A DNA stretch of 64,000 nucleotides from the NCBI GenBank assembly GCA_018644665.1, contig JABGQA010000138.1, positions 1 to 64,000 of the forward strand. Direction: 5' to 3'. Shown here piece by piece: positions 37,880 to 48,202 of this stretch (the stretch's first letter is position 1; every line of letters starts with the position of its first letter). This DNA comes from Candidatus Poribacteria bacterium. Its GTDB lineage: Bacteria; Poribacteria; WGA-4E; GCA-2687025. A model generated the notes under the pieces. The model had not been told where the DNA came from. It worked only from the letters and a program-made list of their open reading frames with translations, and did no database searches. Both the position numbers and the translations under genes were made by a program.

Positions 37880-40800
37880 CTACTTGAGGATGACCATGCG
37901 ACGCATCGCGGAGCGGTCGCCCGCGCGTAGCGCATAGACATACGCCCCGCTACCGACGCGCTCGCCCAGGTCGTTACGACCATCCCAGTATCCGGCGTCC
38001 GCGTGTTCGGCGTAGTAGCCCGCCTCGCGATAGCCCAGTTCCAGCGTCCGCACGACCGACCCCCGCATGTCGTAGATGTAGACCGTCACGTCCGATGCCG
38101 TCTCCAGCTCGAACGGAATCCACGTCTCCGGGTTGAACGGGTTGGGGTAGTTCGCCAGCAGTCGCGTCGACGACGGAGGAGTCCACGTGGCGAACACGCG
38201 GAAACGCTGGATGCCGTCCGGCACCGTCGCACGGCGCGCCTGGTTCATGTCGTAGGTCGTGTCGCCGACCTCGATCCACAGGCGGTACCCCTGCTCCAAC
38301 GCCACCGGGTCCCAACGCAGCATCGACTCGCCCACCGCGCGCGCAGTCAGCGTCCACTCGCCACCGTCGGTGGAGAGGGGCTGCACGCTACGCGTCAGAC
38401 GGCTCGCGATGTGGTCCACGTCCGCGTAGAACACCGACGCGCTGCGATCCGCGGGTGGCGGAGGCTGCGCGATGTCATACCGGTCGTAGCCGGTCGTCGC
38501 GAGTGGGCTGACCCCGATGTCTACCGAGCGCATCGCGTCGGCGGATTCGAGGCTGAGACGCGTGCTCCAGCTCAGGTCGCTGAGCGCCGGCGCCGCGAGG
38601 GCCGTGTTGCCGAGGACCGTGTTGCGGTGTTGCGGCTGCGCGAATACGACGCTGTCCGCGCCGGTCGCCAGCACCCAGTACCCACGTCCCGGAGCCAACG
38701 CCGTAGCAACGGCGTAGTTCTGCGTCGACGGGTCGTACTCGAAGACCGAGTTCGGCCCGGTGCTGAACGCGTCGTTGAGTTGGTTGGAGCTGGGATCGGC
38801 CTGAATGGCCCCCACGAAATTCCAGCCGGCGTCGATCGGCACGGTCACCTGACGCGCCACGCGCGTGTCGATGTTGACGTTGATGTCCACGTCTGCCGCG
38901 GAGGCGCGGTGGACGAAGTACGCCGTGTCGACATGCTGCACGAGGTCGGTGCTCAGCGGACGCGCGTAGCTCTGTGTCGCGGCGTCCCACTTCCAGATGG
39001 TGTTGGCGCCCAGCGCGTTACGCAGGGAGCCGATCGTGGCGATCGCCCCATCTGGGGGTCCGGGCAGCGACATCGCGGTCCAGCCCTCACCGAGGCTGAG
39101 TGACAGCAGATGGTCCGCGTCGCTCCGTTCGAGACGTAGCGCCAGCGTGTGCGAGCCCGGCGGCAGGCTGATGCCTCCCGTGCCGGTTCCTCGATCCCGC
39201 ATGTCCAGCGTGTCGCCGTTTGGCAGGTCGATGAACGCGTTGTCGAAGTATCCGGTTAGGGTCCCGTTGAGGAAGTCGCTGCTCCACGAGAGCGCGCCCG
39301 TCTGCGCGTCCGGCACGAGGACGTCCAACTGCCACGTCAGAACCGGGTCTGGGTTGGGCGGGTCGATCGAACTGGTAGCGACGATGTCGCGGAGCAGTCC
39401 GGTGGTCGGCGCGCCCGCGCGTCGGAGGACCATCGTCGTCACGAGGCGCTGTGGCTCATCCGGCGGAAGCGGGACGTCTTCCTGAGCGTTGAAGCCGGTC
39501 GTGGCGTTCACGGCTGCGCCGAAGAACACCGTCCGACTGAACCCGTCGGTGGTGGTGATGGTCAGTGACGACTGCCAGCCGTCCTGGATCGCGTCGGCGA
39601 TCGCTACGTACTGCCCGGTCGGGGCTCCGCCCGCCACGCCTGTCGGGCCTTGAGCGTCGAGATACAGCGTGTAGATGCCGGGCGCGAATCCCTGCGGCAC
39701 GACGAACGTCAGCAGGTTCGGGCTGCCGCCGGCAGACACCGGAGCCGCGAGGGCCACGGCGCCCGAGGGGTCAACCAACTGGATGTCCGCGACGCTGGCG
39801 GCCTCATCGGCGCTGAGCATCGTGATCGTGACGGTAGCGGCGGCGCCCGAGATCCCCGAGATGAGCGTCGGGTCGACCGAGGAGATGCTGACCGCGGAGA
39901 GAGTGTCCACAACGACGATGTCTACCGTCGCCGGCGTCCCCGCGGGAACGTCGTCGCCCCCATCGCGGTCCAGGTCGATGCCACTCACTGTGGCGCCGAT
40001 GGTGTAAACGCCAGGCGTGGCGTCGGCGGGAATCGTCACGATCGCTTCGACATCACCAGCCGCAGCCTGACCCAACGCGCCCGCTTCCAGCGCAGTCGGC
40101 ATCGTGAGACCGGCGATGGCCGGCGTGACCGTGAAGTCCACCGTCCTCGACGCCCCGACGTTGCGGAGCGCGACGACGATGTTGCCGCCTCGGATGATGC
40201 TGTCGCCGTAGGCGTCGAACACGCCGATCCCGTCATCAACCTGCGCCGTGAGCGTCGTCGTCCCACCGGTGGGTGGCGACCCGCTGTCGGCGAAACTCAG
40301 CGTCATGTTGACCGCGCTCAACGCGGCGTCGATGTCCATAGTGTCCGCGGCCTGCGCGGATATCTGGATGCTGCTCCCCTGCACGTACGCCTCGAAGACG
40401 TTGGGCGCGTCCTCCGATGTAACCGAGGCCGCGAACGGAGGAGTGCCGGGACCGGGGATGCTGATCGAACCGACGCTATAGCTCTCCCCGCGGTAGATCG
40501 TGGGCAGAGCGGAGACGTCCAGCGTCAGCGACGCGATCAGCACGGCGTTGACGACGACCGGGGCGTCCGCGCTGACATCGACGTTCGTGACCCCGTCGTC
40601 CGCGATCGACAGGCCCAGGCGAGGCGTGAAGCCTTCCTGCGAGATGTTGAGCTGGTAGTCGCCGTTGGCGTCGAAGCCGGCGAAGGCCGCCTGCCCGGCG
40701 ACCGTCAGTTTGTCGGCCGTGTCGCCCGCCACCGATCCCGAAGCCGCGATGTAGGTCCCGGCGCCATCGTCGAACACCAGGAGCACCACGCGGGCGTTTT

Positions 40801-43800
40801 CGGAGGGGACGGCCTCCTCGGCCGTAGGCCCTTCCGTGACGTCGACGGTCAAAGAGGTGAACTGCAGATCAACGGCAGTGACAGGCGTCGCGCTCTGCTG
40901 GGCGTCGAGAACGCCGTCCGCGTCGATGGTCAGGTCCACCGTCTGCGTGATGTACCCGACCTTCGTGATGTCGACGCTCTGGCTGGCGAGGACCTTCGTC
41001 GCCGTATAGACGCCACGACCCGCGGCCACGAACGGAGCAGGCGCCGTCGCGCCATCCGGCGTGACCGTGATCGACGCGGTGTTCTTGACGAGGGCACCCG
41101 TCGCCGTGGTGACAGTTGCTCCCGGCGCCGCGTCGACTGTCGCCGACACGGTCAGGTTCTCGTAGCCCGCGCCGGTCACGACGGCGTCGTACACTCCTCC
41201 AGTGGCGCCCGTGAACACGAAGTTCTCCGAAGACCCCACGGCCGGGATCGTCAGAGGATCTATGTTCGCTCCGGCGGGTAGCGTGACCGTGACATCGTCG
41301 CTGATGTCGATGCCTGACACGGTGACCGTGAGTTGCGTCTCAGTAAGGACCAACGCGACGGCCGACTGCGTGGTGGCGGCGAGAGTGACCGGCGTCTGTT
41401 GCGCGGATATCCAGCCGTCCAGCGACGCCGTGACCGTGTAGTCGCCCGCGAGGAGTGTCGGGAACACCGCATGCCCCGGCCCGACCGTGCCGGAGAGGCC
41501 GCCCACCGTCGTCGGCGTCTGGTTCGTGATCGCCGTGAACGTCCCGGACGGGCCACTAACGGTCACGTTCACGCCGTCGAACGCGCCGGCGGCGTTGCTC
41601 ACATCCACGCTGATCGCGGGAGTGAGAACGTCGATCGTGCCGGTCGACGCGGTGTCGCTGATCTGCTGTCCGGCGATAGACGAAGTGACGAACCCGTCTT
41701 TGCTCATCGTGAGCGTGTGTACTTGCCCGGACGTGCCGTCGATGCCGCGCAACTCAACCAGCCCGCCGGCGTCTGTCACTGCGGGGCTTGGGAGGGTACG
41801 CGGGGGCGTCACGACGCCGCCGCCATCGAGCGCTGCGGCAACAGCGACTCCACTGATGTCGATCCCGCCGCTGCTGACGTGGATCGTGATGGATGTGTAG
41901 GCGAGCGCCGCGGCGTCCGCGGCCACGGCTGACGTGCCGACCGTCACCGGCGCTGCGCCGACGCTCGTCACGTGCCCCGCGTTCACGACGGTCACGATGT
42001 AGTCGCCTGCGAGTATGCCGCCACCGACGGACGGGTCGCCGAAGTCAGCCACGCCGCTTGTCTCGGCTACGGCATCGAAGTCCAGATCACCCAACGCGGT
42101 GAGCAACTGCACGCTCTGCGCGCTCAGGTCCACGACGCCGTTGTCCACCCCGGTGATCGTCACGGAGGCTCCGCCGAAGGCGACTTGGTCGCCCGCTGGG
42201 TCCTCGGTCGTGACAACGACTTGGAGGCGCACATTGGACAGTACGATGGGGGCGGCCACGACCGTCGCCACCGACTCGCTCACCGTGATGCCTGCGAGTG
42301 ACGCGCCTTGGTAGCGTGTCGTGCCGGCTTCGGCCGGGCCTGTGACCGTCACCGTCTGCAGCACGTCGGTGGGCACTTGTGTGAGGACCGCGATGCCGTT
42401 GGCGTCGGTTGTCTGAGGCGGCAGACCGGCGATGACGACCGTCGCGCCGGGGATGCCAGACGGAGATGTCGTCGCGTCCTCGTCTTCGACCGTCACACTG
42501 ACCGAGGTGTGGTCCAGCGACACGCCCAAGGTCTCCCCGCCCGTCGTCATTGTTATCGGGAGAGCCGTCGTGTCCGCGGTGTGCTTGCGGATATACCCGT
42601 GCGATCCCGCCTCCACATGGACGACGTAGTCGACCGCCTGCAGCAGACCCGCGAAGATGGCGACGCCCGACGCGTCCGTGCTCTTCGATGGGCTCCCGTC
42701 CTGCACGACGGCGGGGGACACCCCATCCGGCAGGAACACGCTGACCGTGGCGCCTTCGACCAGGCCAGAGTCGACCGCATCTGACACGGTGACCGTGAGA
42801 GCCGTTGCCGGCAAAGCGTCGTCATCGTTGACGATCGTTACGACCGCGGCTCCGTCCCCGATCGTCGGAGGCGAGGTCGCCCCGCCGCCCGGAGCCGACA
42901 GGGTGAGCGTCAGGGTCTCGTTGATTTCCTTTATACCGTCGTCGATAAGTGGGACATCGACCGTCGCCGTTGTCTCTCCCGGCGCGATGGTGATCGTCGC
43001 CGCGACTGCGGTGTAGTCGACGCCCTCTGTCGCCGTGGCGCCCGCGCTGGTCGCGGTGACCGTGATAGCGGCCGTGCTGGCGTTGGTCAGCGTGACAAGC
43101 GCCTGAGCGACGCCGCTGGCCTCGGCTTCGGAAGCGGAGCCGTCGACGATGCTGATCGTCGGGGTGTCGTCGTTGTCGACGGTGATCGTCGCGCTCGCCA
43201 CAGACAGTGTGGGCGCGACGCCGCTAGCGCCTCCGCCCGGCGCGGAGAGGCTGATTGTGATCGTCTCGTTGGGTTCGTCGAGCGTGTCGTCGTTGACCGT
43301 GACGCCGACCGTCGCGGAGGTGAGACCAGCCGGTATCGTGACGGCTTGGGCGACTACCGGGACGTAGTCACCTTCGAGCGCAACTGCCACGTCGTCGGCG
43401 GTGTCCGCCTGCACGGTGACGGGCTGCGTGCTCGCGTTGTCCATCGAGACGGTGACTGTCGCCTGGGTCGTCGGGCCGCCATCGCCCTCCCCGACCGTGA
43501 CGCCGGTGATCGTGAGAGCAGGCACGTCGTCGTTCGTTACCGTCGCCGTCGCGGTGGTCGCCGCGGGATCGATGCTCGCGCCGCCCGCGACTGCCGTCAA
43601 CGTGAGCGTGAGCGTCTCGTCCGGCTCGTCCAGGGCGTCGGCGCCTAGCGTGACCGCTACCGTCGCCGTCGTCGCATCGGCCTCGGTGAATGCCAGCGTC
43701 TGGGCGCCGACGACCGCCGTGTAGTCCCCGTCGGCGGCGATCGCCGTCCCATCTGCGACGACGTAGTCGACCGTGTAGCTATAGGTGGCTGGGCTAGCAG

Positions 43801-43984
43801 GGGCGCCCGTGAGCGTCACCGTGAAACTCGCCAATCCCGTGTCCTCGGCTACGGAGATGTCCGCCACCGAAAACACCTGGCCTTGGGCGCTTGCAGCGAG
43901 GATGCCGAATGCCAGGCCCAGGAGAGAGACCAACCGCGCGGGTCGTGGGCGACACGTCGTCTCGTTGAGTAACCAAGCGCGCAT
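37880..43984 (-). CDS. Large secreted Calx-beta protein with type IX-like C-terminal sorting domain
   Basis: A 2,034-aa exported protein. After a signal peptide (LVSLLGLAFGILAASAQG) come three Calx-beta domains (roughly residues 37-385; each ends in NDD after DEPDETLTLTL-like strands), which bind calcium in adhesion proteins. Then follows a long series of carboxypeptidase-regulatory-like/Ig-like beta domains (TDANGIAVL, VTDAGGLVELRG), a beta-sandwich region, and a final ~90-residue tail: LLANYPNPFNPETWIPFEL, DVTVYIYDMRG, YWDGRNDLGE, MRRMVILK. This is the FlgD-like sorting domain found in the lineage. The start at ATG 43984 has GGAGAG upstream; the frame opens earlier at 44113. It has no PorV-like neighbour. 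Confidence 0.9.
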   Translation of the reverse strand: MRAWLLNETTCRPRPARLVSLLGLAFGILAASAQGQVFSVADISVAEDTGLASFTVTLTGAPASPATYSYTVDYVVADGTAIAADGDYTAVVGAQTLAFTEADATTATVAVTLGADALDEPDETLTLTLTAVAGGASIDPAATTATATVTNDDVPALTITGVTVGEGDGGPTTQATVTVSMDNASTQPVTVQADTADDVAVALEGDYVPVVAQAVTIPAGLTSATVGVTVNDDTLDEPNETITISLSAPGGGASGVAPTLSVASATITVDNDDTPTISIVDGSASEAEASGVAQALVTLTNASTAAITVTATSAGATATEGVDYTAVAATITIAPGETTATVDVPLIDDGIKEINETLTLTLSAPGGGATSPPTIGDGAAVVTIVNDDDALPATALTVTVSDAVDSGLVEGATVSVFLPDGVSPAVVQDGSPSKSTDASGVAIFAGLLQAVDYVVHVEAGSHGYIRKHTADTTALPITMTTGGETLGVSLDHTSVSVTVEDEDATTSPSGIPGATVVIAGLPPQTTDANGIAVLTQVPTDVLQTVTVTGPAEAGTTRYQGASLAGITVSESVATVVAAPIVLSNVRLQVVVTTEDPAGDQVAFGGASVTITGVDNGVVDLSAQSVQLLTALGDLDFDAVAETSGVADFGDPSVGGGILAGDYIVTVVNAGHVTSVGAAPVTVGTSAVAADAAALAYTSITIHVSSGGIDISGVAVAAALDGGGVVTPPRTLPSPAVTDAGGLVELRGIDGTSGQVHTLTMSKDGFVTSSIAGQQISDTASTGTIDVLTPAISVDVSNAAGAFDGVNVTVSGPSGTFTAITNQTPTTVGGLSGTVGPGHAVFPTLLAGDYTVTASLDGWISAQQTPVTLAATTQSAVALVLTETQLTVTVSGIDISDDVTVTLPAGANIDPLTIPAVGSSENFVFTGATGGVYDAVVTGAGYENLTVSATVDAAPGATVTTATGALVKNTASITVTPDGATAPAPFVAAGRGVYTATKVLASQSVDITKVGYITQTVDLTIDADGVLDAQQSATPVTAVDLQFTSLTVDVTEGPTAEEAVPSENARVVLLVFDDGAGTYIAASGSVAGDTADKLTVAGQAAFAGFDANGDYQLNISQEGFTPRLGLSIADDGVTNVDVSADAPVVVNAVLIASLTLDVSALPTIYRGESYSVGSISIPGPGTPPFAASVTSEDAPNVFEAYVQGSSIQISAQAADTMDIDAALSAVNMTLSFADSGSPPTGGTTTLTAQVDDGIGVFDAYGDSIIRGGNIVVALRNVGASRTVDFTVTPAIAGLTMPTALEAGALGQAAAGDVEAIVTIPADATPGVYTIGATVSGIDLDRDGGDDVPAGTPATVDIVVVDTLSAVSISSVDPTLISGISGAAATVTITMLSADEAASVADIQLVDPSGAVALAAPVSAGGSPNLLTFVVPQGFAPGIYTLYLDAQGPTGVAGGAPTGQYVAIADAIQDGWQSSLTITTTDGFSRTVFFGAAVNATTGFNAQEDVPLPPDEPQRLVTTMVLRRAGAPTTGLLRDIVATSSIDPPNPDPVLTWQLDVLVPDAQTGALSWSSDFLNGTLTGYFDNAFIDLPNGDTLDMRDRGTGTGGISLPPGSHTLALRLERSDADHLLSLSLGEGWTAMSLPGPPDGAIATIGSLRNALGANTIWKWDAATQSYARPLSTDLVQHVDTAYFVHRASAADVDINVNIDTRVARQVTVPIDAGWNFVGAIQADPSSNQLNDAFSTGPNSVFEYDPSTQNYAVATALAPGRGYWVLATGADSVVFAQPQHRNTVLGNTALAAPALSDLSWSTRLSLESADAMRSVDIGVSPLATTGYDRYDIAQPPPPADRSASVFYADVDHIASRLTRSVQPLSTDGGEWTLTARAVGESMLRWDPVALEQGYRLWIEVGDTTYDMNQARRATVPDGIQRFRVFATWTPPSSTRLLANYPNPFNPETWIPFELETASDVTVYIYDMRGSVVRTLELGYREAGYYAEHADAGYWDGRNDLGERVGSGAYVYALRAGDRSAMRRMVILK

Positions 43985-44915
43985 ATAGCGTCTCTCTCCG
44001 ATTGTGTGCTGCGTGGGCGCCAGTGTTGGCACGCCCAGTCCGTTCGTCGCGACAATCCATCTGCGGGCGCTCGGGTCCTCGCCAAGTCCGCGTGCGGGGA
44101 CGCCGGGCCACATCAGGAGTCACGTTCACCCCTGGGCCGGCCACCGACTCGGTGTCGCCACGGGGGCGGCCCGCGCGCGCGAGCCGTCGGCGATCCCAGA
44201 CGGCAGAACCCACGGCGCGACGGGCGCGCTGCGTAGTATGCAGAGGGAGTCGCCGAGGGTTTTTCCGCAGAAGCGCGGCGCCGGGGCGCCATCGCCCACG
44301 GGACCGCCCCTGGCGCGCGCGACCGCGCATCAGGCTCCACAGCTAGTTTTAGCCTGCGGCCCAACCGACGCTGACGGGAGAACTACTGTCGAATACGTGA
44401 GTTTTGTAGGGGAAACCCTGGCGCCTCGGTGGGCGCCATGGGGTCTTCGCCGGTGCTGCAATACCGCAGCGCCGGCGCCTTTCATGAGGGGATCGTGGCC
44501 TTCTCCGCTGTCAAAGGCGTTGCGGCAGGTCGTCTGCCGTGGCGCCCCGCGCGACGATCGACCCGACGGAGCCAGCGGTGGGTCGACGCCGCGGCAGCGC
44601 ACAGCATTGATCTAGGGCGGGCGGGACAGCTGGGGATCGGCGCGCCGGGTCTGCGCGTACCACGTCCCGCGGCCATGGGGTGGCCGCGGGCCCGACTCGC
44701 CGCGCTGGGCATAGCGCCCGGGTGAGGGCCCATTGTCTACGCAAACGCGAGATGGCCGCCGCGCGCTCCCGGCATCCGGCGACGCACTTCTGGGCGATGC
44801 GACGTCTACTGACATGGACGCAGGGCGCGTAGGGTTCGAAGCGGCCTTGGGCGGCGAGCAGCATCGCCGCGGGACGGCGAAAGTCAACTGATGCGCGACC
44901 CGTACTTAGCGTTCC
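43985..44915. other. 931-bp non-coding region
   Basis: The largest gene-free stretch of the window, between the end of the sensor kinase and the start of the Calx-beta gene, both minus strand. Frames on both strands are short and arginine/alanine-rich, typical of non-coding GC-rich DNA. No tRNA, clear riboswitch, insertion sequence or strong hairpin was recognised. It may be a long leader for the Calx-beta gene or a decayed gene. Confidence 0.4.
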
Positions 44916-47426
44916 TTACGAAGCTTCGGCCTCGACGTGGTCGGCGGGAGTGTCGGATGGCTCCAGGGGCAGGACGAACCGGAAGTCGCTGCCTGAGCCC
45001 GAGCCGTCGTCCACCCAGATGCGCCCTCCGTGCGCGTCCACGATGCTCCTCGCGATCGCGAGGCCGAGGCCCGTCCCGCCCTGCTGCCGCGTGTGGACGT
45101 TGCTCACCTGATGGAACTTCTCGAATATCCTGGTCCGTTCCTCGGGCGGAATGCCCACGCCGGTGTCGACAACCTGCACCGACAGCAGCGACCCCTCGCG
45201 ACGTATCCGCGTCTGCACGCTCCCCCCATGCGGCGTGAACTTCACCGCGTTGCTCAGCAGATTCGTGAGCACCTGGCCAATGCGTTCGCCGTCCGCGACA
45301 GCATCCGGGACGTCGTCGCCCGCCTCCAGCGTGAGCCTGATCTCCTTGTCGTCCGCCTGCGTGCGTATGTCCTCGATGCGGGTCGCCGCAACGTCGACGA
45401 TGGATGTCGGCGCCATCCGCATCTCCATCCGCCCGGACTCGATGCGCGACAGGTCCAGCAGGTCGCTGATGAGATGCGACAGCCGTAACGCCTGCCGTTC
45501 CACGCGCACCAGCTTGTCCAGCGTGACGGCGGGCACCTCGCCGGTTTTGCCGTCGAGAATCAGCCGGGTGTAGCCGTAGATGGACGTCAGCGGCGTGCGA
45601 AGTTCGTGGGAGACGAGCGCGACGAAGTCCGACTTCATCTGCTCGATCTCCTTCTCACGCGTTATGTCGTCGAGCGCGTACACCGTGCCGATCGGTGAGT
45701 CGTCGCCCGCCAACACCGGGCTCGACACGACCTTCAGCGCGCGTGTCTCCTCGCCCACGGTGAGTGACGCCTCGCTCGACACGGGCCTGGCGCGACGACG
45801 CGAGCCGCGTTCGGCGGAGAACAGGCGATCAACGACATCGGCGTCCAGGAGATCGTCGACGATCTTCCCGGCGGTGTCGTCCGGCAGACCGAGAAGATGC
45901 TCCGCGGCGGGGTTCGTAAGCACGACGCGCCGGTCCAAGTCCAGGTAGACGATCCCCTCCGCGATGCTGTTCAGGACGCTGTTGAGCTTCCTCTCCTCGC
46001 GCGTTAGCCGCCCGAGGGCGTCCTGCACCGTGCCGGTCATCTCGTTGAATTCCTCGACGAGGATGCCGATCTCGTTGTGCATCGTGATGGGGATCGCCTG
46101 CTGGTAGTCGCCGCGACGGATCACCTGCGCCGCGTCGGTTATCTGCCGCAGTGGCCGCACCAGACGACGCGCGAAGATCACCGACGTGACTCCCAGCCCC
46201 GCGATCACAACGCCGACGACCCACAGCACGTCTTCCCGCAACGCCTCCGCAGACGTGAACGCGAGCCGCGTGGGCTCCGACACGACGACCGACCACGGCA
46301 AAACGCTCGACGTGGGCCGCGCCAACCCGTAGACACGTTCGGCCCCGTACCCGTCCTCCTCGACGCTGTGAAGCTGCCGTGTCTGCGACGAATTGCGCCG
46401 GGTCGCCTCCTCCGCCGCACGCGAGTAGAGCAGCAGCGCCTTCTTCACCGCGAGGCGTGTAATCGGCGGAGCCGCCAGGTCGGCATCATCCGCCAGCCTA
46501 ACGGCAATCTCCGTTTCGAGCTCGGAGACCGTCTTGCCCGTCACCGACAGCGACGAGCCCGTGGGGAGATCGATGTGATCCAGGGCGACGATGGGTCCGG
46601 CGGCCCACTCCGGATGGCCGTCGACCTCGATCCACACCTGGTCGCCATCGCGCAGAGAACGCCAGTCGGTCGCCGAGGCGGCAACCATGTAGACCGCGCC
46701 GTCTCGGCCGTCACGACCCATGATGACGACGTCGCGCTCGCGGTCGATGTTGTCCGAGGGCGCCACGCGCGCGAGTCTCCCCAGCTCGGGCATGGCGAAC
46801 ACCGCCTTGATGACGCCCAGGATCTCGTCGCCCTCGCGCACCGGGACGGAGATGCTCAGCATCACGGAGTCGTTGGCGTCGTCGTAGGCGGTTTTGCCGA
46901 TGTAGTTGCGTCGGGTTTCTACCGCCTCTTTCCACCAGGGCTCTTCGCTCATGTCGAAGGGCGCGTAGCGGTTCCCGGACATCAGCAGGATGCCGCGCGC
47001 GTCCGCGATGACGTAGTGGACCATACGAGGCGCGCGATCCGTGAGTGTGCGTCGCAGGGCGAGTATCTGTTCATCGGTGAGCGACTGACCGGAGAACTTC
47101 CACGCCCGGTAGAGGTCGACCGGGTCATGCCGCAGCATTTCGGCGAGGTACGGTTGCACGTCGCGCGCCAAACCGACGACGTTGTCGAGTCGCGCTTGCG
47201 CCGGAGCCGTCGCGCGGCCGAGGACTTCCTCGGCGACCTCATGCAGGTGCGTCCCGACCGTGTCCTCGAGCGCGCCCCGACTCAGGTCGTACAGGCCAAC
47301 GCCGGGGAAGAACACGACCGCGAGCACCGGAGCCAGGGAGGCGAGCAGCAGCATCAGCACCAACTGGCTGCGCAGACTGCTCAGCCAGCGGTAGAGCGCG
47401 GGTACGCGTGTCGGGCTCGACGGCAT
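44916..47426 (-). CDS. Membrane sensor histidine kinase (dCache-like, HAMP, PAS, HisKA, HATPase)
   Basis: An 836-aa two-pass sensor kinase. TM1 is LVLMLLLASLAPVLAVVFF near residue 25-45. A periplasmic double-Cache-like region (VHYVIADARGILLMSGN, VMLSISVPVREGDEILGVI) follows, then TM2 (VLWVVGVVIAGLGVTSVIF), HAMP (RPLRQITDAAQVIRRGDY), PAS (LNSIAEGIVYLDLDRRVV), HisKA with FVALVSHELRTPLTS, and HATPase with NLLSNAVKFT, DTGVGIP and GTGLGLAIA. All catalytic boxes are intact. ATG 47426 with GGGGA 7 nt upstream is preferred; the frame extends to 47576. It lies 97 bp after rsmG. No response regulator is adjacent. Confidence 0.93.
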   Translation of the reverse strand: MPSSPTRVPALYRWLSSLRSQLVLMLLLASLAPVLAVVFFPGVGLYDLSRGALEDTVGTHLHEVAEEVLGRATAPAQARLDNVVGLARDVQPYLAEMLRHDPVDLYRAWKFSGQSLTDEQILALRRTLTDRAPRMVHYVIADARGILLMSGNRYAPFDMSEEPWWKEAVETRRNYIGKTAYDDANDSVMLSISVPVREGDEILGVIKAVFAMPELGRLARVAPSDNIDRERDVVIMGRDGRDGAVYMVAASATDWRSLRDGDQVWIEVDGHPEWAAGPIVALDHIDLPTGSSLSVTGKTVSELETEIAVRLADDADLAAPPITRLAVKKALLLYSRAAEEATRRNSSQTRQLHSVEEDGYGAERVYGLARPTSSVLPWSVVVSEPTRLAFTSAEALREDVLWVVGVVIAGLGVTSVIFARRLVRPLRQITDAAQVIRRGDYQQAIPITMHNEIGILVEEFNEMTGTVQDALGRLTREERKLNSVLNSIAEGIVYLDLDRRVVLTNPAAEHLLGLPDDTAGKIVDDLLDADVVDRLFSAERGSRRRARPVSSEASLTVGEETRALKVVSSPVLAGDDSPIGTVYALDDITREKEIEQMKSDFVALVSHELRTPLTSIYGYTRLILDGKTGEVPAVTLDKLVRVERQALRLSHLISDLLDLSRIESGRMEMRMAPTSIVDVAATRIEDIRTQADDKEIRLTLEAGDDVPDAVADGERIGQVLTNLLSNAVKFTPHGGSVQTRIRREGSLLSVQVVDTGVGIPPEERTRIFEKFHQVSNVHTRQQGGTGLGLAIARSIVDAHGGRIWVDDGSGSGSDFRFVLPLEPSDTPADHVEAEAS

Positions 47427-47523
47427 CAAGCAATCCCCGGCGCGATCGGCGACGACGGGCCACGCCCGATTCTGCCTTCGACTGCGGCAGCGGGCAATGC
47501 GCGGGTTGCTGACTCGGCTGGAG

Positions 47524-48198
47524 TCACGCGTCCATTGCCGCGACCGTGGGCGGTCCACTGAACTCGACGCACGCAAAGCGTCGACGTGCCGCCGCCTGTG
47601 GATCGGACGCCCAACGGACCTCGGCCACGTCGGGCCACTCGCTCACGCGGCTCAGCGCGTTCCTCTCATCTTCGTCGTCGTATTTGTGAACCGCGCACCA
47701 CCCGCCCGGCCCAGTCATCTCACGCGCACACGTCGCGACCCACTCCACGGAGGCGGTGTAGCGCGAAACTACGCCATCGAAAGCGTGCCGGCTCTCGGCC
47801 GGTATGCCGTCCGGTTCAACGCGTTCGCACGATACCGACAGGCCCTCCAGCCGCAAGGTTGATTTCACCGTGTGCAGGAAGCTCGCCTTCCGAGCGGCGG
47901 ACTCCATCAGCGTGATGTGGACATCGGGTCGCAGGATGGCGATGGGCGCGCCCGGGAAGCCCGCGCCACTGCCGATATCCGCAATGCGCGCCGCCTGTGC
48001 GACCTCGACGTGGCGCGTGATAAGGACCGAGTCGACGAAGTGCGCGTCGATGTACTCGTGGGGGTCGCGGACAGATGTCAGGTTCATCCGCGCGTTCCAC
48101 CTGTCGAGCAGCGCGGCGTATTCGACGAAGGCGGCGATCTGCCCATCGTCCAGCACGAAGCCAGCACGCTCGAAGGCCTCGGCGATGGCGTCGCGCAT
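47524..48198 (-). CDS. rsmG: 16S rRNA (guanine-527-N7)-methyltransferase
   Basis: Methylates G527 of 16S rRNA. At 224 aa it is close to family length. Motifs: RWNARMNLTSVRDP, HFVDSVLI, the SAM-binding RIADIGSGAGFPGAPIAILRP, and LMESAARKASFLHTV. The ATG is 4 nt after the stop of the M28 peptidase gene, so the two are coupled. The usual gidA/parA-B chromosome-partition neighbours of rsmG are missing; here it follows recR and a peptidase. Confidence 0.95.
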   Translation of the reverse strand: MRDAIAEAFERAGFVLDDGQIAAFVEYAALLDRWNARMNLTSVRDPHEYIDAHFVDSVLITRHVEVAQAARIADIGSGAGFPGAPIAILRPDVHITLMESAARKASFLHTVKSTLRLEGLSVSCERVEPDGIPAESRHAFDGVVSRYTASVEWVATCAREMTGPGGWCAVHKYDDEDERNALSRVSEWPDVAEVRWASDPQAAARRRFACVEFSGPPTVAAMDA

Positions 48199-48202
48199 CG
48201 GC

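Noticed and set aside
43985-44915. c-di-GMP or other known riboswitch before the Calx-beta gene
   Set aside because: I looked for the conserved core sequences and paired stems and could not find a convincing match.
46077-47561. 494-aa plus-strand frame opposite the sensor kinase
   Set aside because: Rich in His/Arg/Asp with no pattern, and the minus-strand kinase is complete with all catalytic boxes.
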